A stretch of 64,000 nucleotides of DNA from Atopsyche davidsoni (lineage: Eukaryota > Arthropoda > Insecta > Trichoptera > Hydrobiosidae): positions 11,098,001 through 11,162,000 of the forward strand of contig JAILWY010000021.1 of the NCBI GenBank assembly GCA_022113835.1, given 5' to 3'. The number at the start of each line of letters is the position of its first letter. The stretch's first letter is position 1. The notes beneath the pieces are model-generated. The model did no database searches and was not told where the DNA came from. It was given only the letters and a program-made list of their open reading frames with translations. The translations under genes were made by a program, and so were the position numbers. Shown piece after piece: positions 35,690 to 46,796 of this stretch.

Positions 35690-38600
35690 AAATTTATAAA
35701 AATAAAAATAAATTTAATTATGTTTTCAAACTATTGTTTCGTATATATCATTATGCGTCTTCGCGTACAATCCAATTCTTTTTACAAGTATATATATTAA
35801 ATCATCACTTTCTTTCAAATATTATTTTCTTGTAATAGTAAAAACGACAACGTTAAATTTCGCCTCATTCACATTGTTACATTTTCAACGGAGAATCCAG
35901 TGTGGTTTTTCATTACCTTCATTATAACGTACTTTGTGTACATTCCGGCAATATTTTCAGACTTGTCTTTCTCCGTGCCGCCCACCGCTATTTAAGTCTC
36001 CGCAACGAGTTTTTTTATGACATCACTCACCCTTGTTTGGATATTGAATGCTTTTTCCAATCATTATCTATGATTCATTAGAAAGAAACAATGGATCGGA
36101 GAAAATTGTACAGTATAATGTCCACTTGCGCTGTGAGATTATAAAACTCAAATTGTTTTCAAATGAACACAAGTGGGCGATACGTGTATTATTAGATTGA
36201 ATATTTTAAGGTATATTTCTAAGTGTATATTTTTATTACTTCATTAGTACTTTTCAACAAACAATGTAAGAAGTGTTCAAATTAAATAAATTTATGAATG
36301 TTCAAACCTTTTCGTTTCCTCTGGGTATTTTGCCGAGTCACAGCGACTACCACAGGAAGTCTACATTACATACTTTCGTGGCATTTTTTTCTCTTTGATT
36401 ACCTTATTTCCAGCCACATTATAATTTCTTTTACTCCGAAACGAATTGCATTATTTTAAGGAGTTATCATTTCATATGTGGTCATCGAGATTATTATTAG
36501 CAATTTGTTAAAGCATTGCGAAATAGATATCTGGTAATAATTTTGTACGTCCGCGTGCAACGTGTATACTTATCAATCGAATAATAATTTACTTGTTGCG
36601 GTTTACCTGATATTAGTTTAAATACTACAGCCCTTGCTCATTGTACTGTGAAACGTAATTATCATATTATATTTCGTTTGGACTTTAATAGTGAAAATCT
36701 AAAAATTTAAAAATATATAGGCACATTTGAAATTTTGTACATCCAAAATCAGTTTGGCCATTTTTTTTATTAAAAATGTGTTATTCACTCACATACTATT
36801 TCGAATATCTATAAATAGTAATATTCAATTTAAAATAACTATTTACTTAAATTCTAAAAGCGAGGATATTTATTTTCGGTAAAAAAGTAAAGAAGTAGAT
36901 TCTTTCTGAATCATATTTTCACGAGCGGGAGACATCCAAGCTCTGATAACTCTTCGCTTTTAAATGATACTGGTTTTTTCGACATACCTCTTGTGTCTAG
37001 TAATAATTTTAATACACTATGTTATTTGCAGCGATTAAGAGCAATCTGTGATACCAGTTGCTTATATTGTATGTTATTACTCTCGGCCTGTTGCTGTAAA
37101 ATAAACATAACGAACCAACGACGAACCCTATCACTTTTTATTAACAGCTGTTTTTATAATGCCATTAAATTACATAATGAAAAAAAAATCATTTTGATTT
37201 CAAATCACACGAATATAAGCAGACAAATTACAAAGACATTCGCATATTAAAGTAGATTGCTAACTATTTTCTCTTCTATAACATCTCGGCGTTGATTTGA
37301 TTTCTCCTCTACTTTGCATCAGCTGTGACACCAGGCAGATGAGCAAAGATCGTGAAATATAGAATAAATTAACTTAGCTTGACCTGGAATAGCATTTTAA
37401 AAGTAAAAAACATATATAAGATATAATGTCCTCCATCAGTTTTAGATAGTCTCGAAGCTTGTTGATTAGATATTTTGCTGTCGGAATTTATTGCGATTCG
37501 CTAATTTGACCCTCAAATTGATGTGATGGAGCTCTGCTCATGTTCAAAGACAATTTTTATTTTAATTATTTGACGAGTGTATATTTGTTATCACATTTCT
37601 TTAAAAAATATATAGGATTCAAGCATCGTGGTGAATTCAAATCTGTGTGTTACTATTTCACATACTCTCTTAAGACTTTTTTATCCATCTACAATTTTAA
37701 AAATTAACTTATTAAAAGCTTAAGAATTCCGGAAAAAGCAATACTCAAAAATTCAAAAGTATTTTTTTTTGAACATGAAACAATTCATTCATTATAGGCA
37801 AAAAAAACGTCGTGGTTCTTGATATACACCAAGTTTTAAAGAATTCACGACTTCTGAAACAAAATGTATATGTTACCAAAGCATATATGTAAGCATACTG
37901 TATTCCAAGTATCATAGCATTTGCGAACTATAATTTGGCATAATAAAAAATATGAACGCGAAAAAATAAGAGTGCGATAACAAACATACTTTTTTTACTG
38001 TCGGCCATTGCATCAGAAGGCCCTAAATTCTCCGCAGATTGCATGTCAGACATTAAACGCGAGCTTCGGGCGTTTCAGATAATCATTCATCTCATTTCTG
38101 TTATCACTCTCAGTAACAAAAACATTATTAATGGGTTATTTTTTGCCGTTTTGAGAGTTGTGTTCTCCCTTATAGCCGAGAGGCTCTAGCGAATATGAGC
38201 AATGAAGGCAGACGCCGGTTCATTAAGTTTTGCTCAAAGATTGTGATGGATTGTCTGCGGCGAAGAATAGATATTTTTAATCCATCCTAAGAGTTTTAGA
38301 ACAGGGTATTAGAAGTAGAGTATTAATGCAATGTTTTTCACACTTCCTTGGCAGTCTTGCAACAATGAACTTGAAATCGTCTTGAACAAAAAAAAAGCAT
38401 TTTATTACAAGTACGGAAAAACATATTTGGAGATATCGTTTAAACCGGATATAAGCCAAAGGCCTCCCTTGGCGTTATTAAAAACCACAAAATACACCCA
38501 ACATGAAGGGATGTTAAACTGACTGTAAATCGATCCAAATATCGATGCATGTGTAGCTGGCTTTAGCAATATAGCATACAACTGATTTGTAATTAACCAA

Positions 38601-39319
38601 TAGCATCCCTCTATTTTGGGTATATTTTATCAGTGGAATAAATACAGAATCAGCACGGTAAAAATTCATTCAAGAGAAAACGAAAACGCCCGCAGCCATG
38701 TTCAGGAAATAAATTGGATGCACTGCACTTCGACGATAATAATAATTACAAATACAATTTCATAAACATAGAAAATAATTGTATTGTTTAAAAAGTGTGA
38801 ATGGTATTGTATAATTTGAAAACGTCTGTATTCAAATTAAGTTAAACAACAAAGTGCAAGAGGTACAATGTATGCTATTACAAATAAACTATATGCTATT
38901 ACAAACCAAAAATAAATGTTTGATTATCTATGAGTTAGCTTTAATGTAAAAAAACCTGCAATCAAAAACAGTATTGGAGAGCTTGTGGTTTATTAATATC
39001 TTTTAAAAACACATTGAGAGAGTCTCATTCAATTTTGGCGAAAAATCAACCACTAAAATCCCCTATTTATTTGATAAATGCGATGTTTTTTTTAAAGCCA
39101 CTATAATCGAACCCGAAAAGATCATCGGAACTAAAAATTAATTCCTCGGTAATGGCTTCGCAAATATTTGTAAGGAAGCAGAAGCCAACGACATAAAAGA
39201 GCGATCTACCTGCTAACAATTTAATTGAGTGTGGGAAAGTCAATCATGAACAATGAATGGCGTTCGTAACGAGCCCGGCTGAACTTTTAGATACAAGGCA
39301 CTCTTGCATAAGGAACACA
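35688..39319. other. AT-rich DNA, no gene recognised
   Basis: Short open frames of up to about 85 codons have no recognisable motifs. Slightly less AT-rich patches lie at about 35,960-36,010 and 38,030-38,250. No paired transposon ends and no RNA gene were found. Confidence 0.35.
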
Positions 39320-39450
39320 GAGAAACCCATGTATCCTACCACCTAAGCCACATCTTGTAAGCCTCAAAACCTGCGCGCGGGACCACAGGAAAGCCACATA
39401 CTGTATTGCAAGCATAGCCCTAAGAAATATTGTAAATTAAAAATAAAAAC
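39320..39450 (-). repeat. dispersed repeat with tRNA A-box-like end, copy 2
   Basis: On the minus strand the sequence includes TTTACAATATTTCTTAGGGC, then GGTCCCGCGCGCAGGTTTTG, then TGTGGCTTAGGTGGTAGGAT. The last part resembles a pol III A box and matches copy 1 at 17,870-17,980. The stretch is longer and better preserved than copy 1. No B box was found. Confidence 0.5.
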
Positions 39451-41068
39451 TCTTGGATTTATTTTTAGTTATATTTGTATTTTTTCAAATTTTTTTATGG
39501 TATGAATTATAATTATCAATGGTGATAAAATCATTTTGGTTTGGTTATAATATATATACTTTATCCTTTGCCTTCGCAGCAGATATCTATAAAGTATTTT
39601 TCCTTTAAAAATCAGTACTTCAGCATTGTGGTGGCATCTGAAAAGGCCACCATCAATCATATTAGGAATGCATGTTTGTTTGTAATGATAATAAAAACTT
39701 AGGTCATATTTTAGAATTACGAATAGGTAATATAAAGACAGTGATATATTCCTTAATAAGATCTCCGATCTTCAGATGTTACAATGTAGATTTCATCGCC
39801 GGAAGCTGCGCCTTCCGATATTAAAGAAAATTCAAGTAATGTCCCGAGATTCGGATGCAAGTAGGAGGAATTTCCGATATGATAAAGTACAGGCAATGCT
39901 TACTGTATGAAGATCTTCTTAATTTTTAATCTAGATTAAGAAAGTTGTATTTGGGGCTTTTTCTAGACAGCATCGGCCGGCTATTGAAAAATATTAAATT
40001 GTATGGAAGCGCTCGGTGTGCTCCGGGCATGTATCGCATTATATAACTATAATAGACCCGTTGTTATTTATGACGTTAGAATGCCTACATTGTGTAACAA
40101 TTACGAAAAATCGGTGGTGTATTCCATAAGCTCATCCTCGATACCATGCATGCAAGTTCAATAAATCTCCCCAGAGAAAAAGTAATGATTTTTAACCATA
40201 ACTCAGGAACAGAATGCTGTTGAGTTATTTCCAAATCAATCGATTACACAAAGGTATCCAAATGGCAGCCTGATCGAAAATTGGAAGAATTTCATGCGTT
40301 GTTGAATATCAGTTAAAGAATTCTCAGGAGAGTAGTTCTAAACACCTAAAAGGCCATGCGATTGTGTGAGAAATCTGAATCCAATTAAAGCAATTTAAAA
40401 GGTTTAGTAAATGTTTTAGCGGAGAAATAATACATTTACAATTATTATATATTTGTTATGCATTGTTATTATACAATATACGTCATTTATTATAGAAAAG
40501 ACACAATGGGTAAAGCATCGCTCATTCGTTTCTCTTAGATGCGATATTTTATTTTTTATCAATCGGGGGTGAAATCAAATACTGTATATATTAAAAATCA
40601 AACTTCAGTGGTTCATATAAAATCGAAAGAGGAGTATTTTTCATATAAATGTTTAAGTGCTTAAATAATTTATTTATGAAGAAACTAATACATTGGACAA
40701 CTGTGAGTTGATTTTATCAAGAAAATTGAAGTGAGTGGCAATTTTGATCAAGAATCAAACTAAACTATACGACGTTCTAAAAAGAGCTGCTCTAAAAAAC
40801 TTCCAATGCTTTAACAGAAACTTCTTTGGGCGCATTTATACAAAATTATACTGAGCTTTGCACTAATAAGATTTTTATTGATACCACTTTTGCACTAAAT
40901 AAAAAAGTCATATTTGCACTATTCAATCTAAATTTTTATTATCAATAAAATAAATGAAGATGAAACGTTTCATGTGTATAGATCATAAGAAGTATATTAT
41001 ATTCCTATTTTTACTATTTATAAGTCGTTTTGAAAGCTTGTTGGTTTTGTATGGGGATGCAGTCACTC
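39451..41068. other. AT-rich DNA, no gene recognised
   Basis: No recognisable coding sequence. A patch at about 39,780-40,030 is less AT-rich and contains CATCGGCCGGCT. No inverted termini were seen. Confidence 0.35.
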
Positions 41069-41677
41069 TTAAGGGTCTTGCTACCTAACATTGCTTGGGG
41101 TCCATCCTCCGTCTGCCACAAAAAAGGACCGTTTTTTCTGGCGAAATCGTGTCATTTAATTAATTTAATTGTCACTTTATTTTTCTATGTCAAAAGTTGA
41201 TTTTTTTATAGAGTATTGAAAAAACTATAAATTATATTTATCTATTTTTTTATTATTTAATTAACGTCCATTTTCAGGGTAAAATAAAACCTTGAAGATG
41301 TTGAAAAATTTGATAAAATGACGACTTTTCAAAACCAAAGTTTGTTTAAAGATTTTTTTTTTTTTAATTTTTATAATAATAAATCGCACAGTTTAAATAT
41401 TTAATCTTTTAATTCCAATTGAAAAAAAGAGTTTTAAATGTTTAGGACTCTTAGAAACAGGGACATGACGAATCTCCAAATTCCTACACTTCAAACGAAA
41501 AAACATATATTTATCATATTAAAAGTAAATTCACAAGAAATAAAAAAATATTCTGTTCGGAAGAAGGCATGTATCTAACTTTGCGCATTTAAATTTTTTT
41601 GATTGGTGCAGTCGATTTTTCGCAAAACGGACCAGAAAATGATCAAAAAAACTCGAATATGGGACTTGGGCCCTTAA
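41069..41677 (-). mobile_element. TTAA-flanked MITE, copy 2
   Basis: This 609-bp unit is the reverse complement of 10,680-11,280 along its whole length, with scattered substitutions and small indels mostly in A/T runs. It starts TTAAGGGTCTTGC and ends GGGCCCTTAA, with TTAA at both ends and unrelated sequence outside. It carries no open frame. The agreement of both boundaries with copy 1 defines the element ends precisely. Confidence 0.8.
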
Positions 41678-42270
41678 CCGCCGGATTCATATACGAGGTC
41701 TCCGTTTCTCCTCACGTCTGATTATGTGTAATCTCAAACCTCGAGCGTCCATTATGTGCTTGATCGAGATGCCCGGTGATATTCCAGTTTCGTAATAGTG
41801 CGTGTGCACTACCGCATCGTAAAACATCGGTAAACACACGCTTATGTTAAGTGGTTGTGCCGAGACCACCTATGTAATGGCCCGGAGTGCTCCGGTACAT
41901 CGCCGATCGCACAGCCTATTCCTCGTACCATAAATAACATGAGACATTTTTTTATAATTTCTACCTTATACAAAACCGTATTTTATAGTATTAAGATAAA
42001 AAAATATCCTTACTTAAAAAAAAAAAACAATTTGCTAAATTATCACTCATAGGAAAAGTCTAATTAATTTGTATAATAAAAATTATTATTTTGTTGTTTT
42101 GATAATTTGCATTTTACAGTATTCACGCACTCGAGGAATCAAGGAAGACTGAAGGTATTTTTTAGTCACTCACTGAGGCTTTGACTTCATGATATTTGTC
42201 TTAAGAAGGTGTCCACGTGTCTTAAAGTCAAATGCAATAATAAAACAGTTTAGTATGTATCAATCAATTA

Positions 42271-42314
<44 letters not shown>

Positions 42315-43010
42315 TGAATTAAATATTTGTATATTTGTATTTCAACTAGTTTTAACAAAGTGTATATAGAATAGACAATCGCCATGGACCTAGAATATAT
42401 AAATGTATTATTAATGTAGATATTTTTAAATGCATAATTTAATTAGCTGTGAGTGGGATTAGTAATGTTTAATAATATAATATTGTTTTATATGATTACT
42501 TCGTAGGTTGCCTTCAGAATTGTATAATGGTAAATGTACGACGCCTGCATGCCAAAAAAAATAGCACGAGTTTATCCACCTACTTTAGATTTAATTATAA
42601 ACAAATCTAATCTGATCGTAATCGGCTTTTTTTTAAATACAGCATATTAAAAAGCATGAGAACTCGATGTTTTATCAAATTATAGAGTTCATTTCAAAAA
42701 GATTGTAGAGGTCGATTTTTTGTAAAAATTAAATTTATAATAAAATTGACTTTAGAGAAAGGACCGTGCATCGATATTTATAAATGCTAGCTTATACTTC
42801 AGGTGTTTACTACCATACAACGTAAAATACTTTTATATAAATATAATATTGTATTTTTTTGTGAATTTATAATAGAATTGGCACTGCGAAGGATCAGATC
42901 AAATATTAATAATTATTATATGGTTCTTATAAAAACACAATTCATTCTATCATAAAAAAAACTCAGTGCCATTTTTTTGTGAGATAAAGTTAATTCAAAA
43001 AAATGTTTTG
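41678..43010. other. unassigned sequence
   Basis: A less AT-rich patch at 41,680-41,930 has no recognisable product. The rest is AT-rich and includes the (AT)n run at 42,274-42,311. No gene was found. Confidence 0.35.
42274..42311. repeat. (AT)n microsatellite
   Basis: A perfect AT run of about 38 bp. Simple sequence. Confidence 0.9.
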
Positions 43011-43030
43011 GGTTAGGTTAGGTTAGGTTA
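43011..43030. repeat. interstitial telomere-like repeat (TTAGG)4
   Basis: GGTTA is repeated four times without error. TTAGG is the canonical insect telomere repeat. Four units far from any chromosome end can come from double-strand-break repair involving telomerase, or from chance. Confidence 0.7.
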
Positions 43031-43752
43031 GCACCTCATTATTTACAGGTTATCGATTTATGTAAATTTTTAATTATATAACTATGTGCAAGAATATTTA
43101 TAATAATCATGTGAGCATCATCAGAGTATTTGGTTACATATACTAATATGTAACTCAATCTGAAAAAGCCCTTCAAAAGCGAAAGCGCCCACTGCTAAAG
43201 TGGTTGCGATATCCTCGCTAGTTATTCTTTTTTTTTATTTTTAAATAGAGTATTAAAAACAAGTCCAGGTGAGATATTCCAGCCAGATTTAGATATTCAC
43301 TTTGTAATATAAGCTAATGCGTAGGCGGTCTGCAGCAACCGGGCTAATGCGGTAGATTACTCGTATTACCGGCGCAATGAGCCTCCAACGAGGGGGAAAC
43401 CCGATAGAGATGTGCTCATGGAGGAAGACGGCCTTCGGGACGACAATCACGCATGTTGTAATGGTAAAGAAGAAATTTACATGGCCCTGCGTGGGACGTG
43501 ATTGGACTCCCTCGGAAACGGACGCACGACCAGCGACGGTTCTCTCAGGCTTTCGGGCCAATTCACGTAGAAAATATTACTTCATGATCCACTCTTTAAA
43601 ATTACAACGAAAGCCGACTACGTGAAATCTCGCTGTAACATAAAACTGGTATGGATTCAATTTTTTTTTAAACTAAACAAATACAAGCAACCGCAATATA
43701 CTACAGTCAAACGCTTCACTTGTAACATGCAAATGACTCAATAATTTAATTC
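43031..43752. other. GC-richer patch, overlapping open frames, no gene recognised
   Basis: From about 43,310 to 43,570 the sequence is GC-richer and open on both strands (43,289-43,561 minus, 43,377-43,625 plus). Neither translation is recognisable and neither has clear splice sites. It matches nothing else in this window. It may be a conserved element, a repeat fragment or an unrecognised exon. Confidence 0.3.
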
Positions 43753-44280
43753 TGTCCAAAAAGAGTATCAGGTATTTGTTAGTTCAGTAAAATAAAAACT
43801 ACTAGTAATCATGTTTTTTTTTATTGTTGATTATAAGAATACATAATGGAAAATTACTTCAAAAAGATGATGTTATCCAAATGTGATCGTTAAGCTGCTG
43901 ACACTCTTCTAATCTGAAACGATGATTGCTGATAACACGCTGACATAGCCCTCGATATTGCTGCCATTTCTGACCTGATGTTTTGTTTCAATTCCGTTAG
44001 GTTCATCGGATTATTCTCATAAACCCATATGAAATGGTCAAGAGGGCTAAGGTCGGGGTTTCTGGGAGGCTAGTTGATGTTACCTCTACGTGAAATGGTC
44101 ATATTAGGGAATAATTCGTTGACAGCTTCAATTGATTGATAGGATGTATGGTCTGGTTGGAACCACGTTCTTGAGTTGAAATCTTGAAACTCCTGCAACT
44201 CTGGGCCCAAAAATTTTCGCAGCATATCGCTATAACGGTCACTAAAACAAATACCCGATACTCTTTTTGGACACCCTGTA
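43753..44280 (-). mobile_element. mariner/Tc1-like element, internally deleted copy 2
   Basis: The left terminus TGTCCAAAAAGAGTATC (43,753 onward) continues with AGGTATTTGTT. The right terminus in reverse complement is TACAGGGTGTCC, then the same AAAAAGAGTATC and GGGTATTTGTT. The inverted repeats are about 28 bp with one mismatch, but the outermost CAGGG of the left end is lost. The copy is about 530 bp, longer than copy 1, because it keeps more of the transposase C-terminus. Confidence 0.8.
43860..44240 (-). pseudogene. transposase C-terminal fragment (copy 2)
   Basis: The minus strand reads PPRNPDLSPLDHFIWVYENN followed by PMNLTELKQNIRSEMAAISR, the same transposase block as in copy 1. The tryptophan before PPR is a TAG stop, and a seven-residue block (GYLKSRF in copy 1) is deleted. 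Past AAISRAM the reading frame shifts before HLDNIIFLK, the likely natural C-terminus. The fragment is inactive. Confidence 0.7.
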
Positions 44281-44821
44281 ATACAGAGACATTATAAAAT
44301 GATTGTTGCGACCAGAGTTATAAAAATCTTTATCCCAGCAATCGCAGAATTGTTCATATTTATTACCACAGATGATTGGAAACCTCTAAAGTAAAAATTT
44401 TTAATTGTAGCAATGATGTGTACGTTTTAATAGTTTTTGCTTATTTTATTGTGAAACACTCGACTTTACTTAAATTTCATGCTGAGTGCGGGATTAATGG
44501 TTAATTTTAAATGATTACACATTCTACTAATGCGCATGGCTTGATTAATTATATTTTTAAAGCAGGCATTGCATTACAGGCGTGAGTAATGCCGAAAGAT
44601 AATTTCATTAATTAAGTGGAAGCATTTTAGAAACAGAATGTACCTAATAGCTAATCAGCGATAGCGATCGGCCACGTTTTGTCCGATTTTAAGCTGACTT
44701 CTTGAAGTGTCATGTCTCCAGTTATATAAATATGCTAACGAGTGGCAATCCATCTAGGTAAATGTTTTATTCACGTGAAGAAGCTCGGCGGAGTACCCAC
44801 TGTGTGATTACTGTGGGTGAT

Positions 44822-44893
44822 CATGGTGTAGGGGTTAGTACCTACATCGGAACACGTGTCTTACGGCCTGTTGGAATGTGACATTCGATCCCT
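44822..44893 (+). repeat. tRNA-like sequence (weak)
   Basis: TGGTGTAGGGGTTAGTACC resembles the A box of Asp/Glu tRNAs, and GACATTCGATCCC about 45 bp on resembles a B box. No complete cloverleaf can be drawn. It is probably a SINE head or tRNA relic next to the LTR-like fragment. Confidence 0.3.
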
Positions 44894-44959
44894 AATCCAT
44901 TAAATATTTTATTAGGCTGCCATTAAAGTAGAACATAATCTCTTAGTAATTAGCGGTCA

Positions 44960-45245
44960 GTCAAAGGCGATCGTATTCAGGCGAGATGTCCTCGCAATAT
45001 GACACCCCCGATACGTGGGAATCTTCCTGTTTACGCCAGCCACAAAGGCAGCGGGACCCTATATAAGCGGCTTCCCCGCGCCTCTCCTTAGAGACCTCGC
45101 GGCATCGTACTAGTAACCACGTACTTTTCTAACAAGTGTAGTTATATTAAATAAACTACGAATACGCAAATATTTCGCCAGCCTTCTGATTTCCAACCTT
45201 ACATCAATCCTGCAACCACATCATCTGAATCTTCAACAACAATCA
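44960..45245 (+). mobile_element. LTR-like fragment B with TATA box and AATAAA
   Basis: CTATATAAG at 45,059-45,067 is a good TATA box, AATAAA at 45,150-45,155 is a poly(A) signal about 90 bp further on, and the stretch ends with AATCCTGCAACCA, which aligns with fragment A at 12.9-13.1 kb. TTGGTGACATC just beyond (about 45,254) resembles a primer-binding-site junction. No gag or pol sequence follows. A solo LTR is the likeliest reading. Because the first recognised coding exon lies 1.7 kb downstream on the same strand, it could also act as a promoter. Confidence 0.45.
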
Positions 45246-46796
45246 CTCAACCTGCGGCGAATTGGTGACATCATAATCATTGGCGAAAATGGCATTATAA
45301 TTATAAGGCAGGAAACAACGCCTCAACAAGTATCAATTCAACAGGTTGATAATAATTCCTCAGTTTGCCTGCTTTCACCATCTTTTATTTATATATCTGG
45401 AGATTTTTGACTGCTCAATGGAATGGCAAATATATATTTTTTAATAACCCGATTAGCTCAAGTCACTTTTTTAACGTGGCTCGACCAGTTAATATGGGAT
45501 GCATTTTTATTCCGTGAACTCCTTAGCTCTATTCAATATCATTACTATGGGGGTTTATACCAAAACTATATTTCTATGGCAAATGTACGTAACACGTATG
45601 TACATATATATAGCACTTGGAAACTGAATATAAAAAATTATATGTAAGTTCGTGTTCGCTTTGTATATATAGTATGTCAAATATGCAAGTATATTAAACC
45701 CTTGTGCAACATTTATGGAAAAATTAGTAAAGAAATCCGTGATGATTTTTTCTCAATCCGGTAATATCAGAATCAAATCTAATCGCTATTTTTTTAAAGA
45801 AACCGTTTCAACCGGATGCTGTAGCTTAAATTTATTGTATGCGAAAAATAAGCAGGTATATAATTACTCTCTTAATGCTCAGAATGCTTCAGTGAGTGCT
45901 TTACTCGATCGATTTCCTCAGGCTACCTCGTGAGAGATTTAAATTACTCATCAAATCATAAAAAAAACACCAGATTCTACCTCATATTTGTTAATAAATA
46001 TTATATTAAATATGTGCTCATTTAAATCTATGATATAAACTTTGTATACTTTTTAAAACTATTAGTTATTTTTTGAAACATAATTTATACACACGTCTTA
46101 ACAGTTTTACTTTACTGTATGGAAAATAAAAAAATAATGAAGTCTTTATTTTTTTATGAGATATTAATAAGATTGTTTTCAAATATACATAGGTGTGGCT
46201 CGTTATTATTAATTTATAAATATGCTCAGAGGTTATTCATGTATATAGGCAAATAATCTCCATGCAAAGTCGTTGACACATTTTTATCGTAACTTTGTAG
46301 GCATATATAAATACATAAAACTTTATTTAGAAATTTGTTTACATATTTAATAAGTAGGTATCTAGTAACTGTGGACATGATTATTGCCTCTGTTTGATTG
46401 AATAAATATTAACATATAGCATGGCGTTTATTGTGATTTGTAAGTAGGTTTATATCATTTGTATGAATAGTAGGCACGCTCTAAAGATCAAAGGTAAAAA
46501 GTAAGACGATCTATTAGAAATAGAATGCAAATAATTTGCATTCGTTAACGACAGGACTGGTGATGGGTTTTTGATATTGTCATGCAAAAAATGCGATCGT
46601 TAATAATCTAGCATTCTCGACTATCACGAACAACTTTCTTGCGATACGTGCATACGCGGAGAGGCTGTGGTATATGCCAGCTTTCACTCTCTGCGGAAGC
46701 TACGCGGACATCTCTCGACCACGAGTCCGCTTTGAATACAAATATATTGATTTGTGGTTATTACCGTTTTATTTATGATGTTTTTCTCTTTTTCAG
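45246..46796. other. region upstream of the glutamine-rich exon
   Basis: Open frames at 45,423-45,647 and 45,715-45,933 are not recognisable. The stretch ends in a polypyrimidine tract and CAG at 46,794-46,796, a strong splice acceptor for the next exon, so at least its end is intron. I could not find the upstream exon with a start codon. Confidence 0.5.

Noticed and set aside
35596..35835. Open frame with a Tyr-Ile repeat
   Set aside because: It is the translation of the (TA)n microsatellite.
43129..43150. Hammerhead core on the minus strand (CTGATGATGCTC)
   Set aside because: No stem II partner or GAAA box follows.
43289..43625. Protein-coding exon in overlapping frames on both strands
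   Set aside because: GC-rich DNA lacks stops by chance; neither translation has recognisable motifs or clear splice sites.
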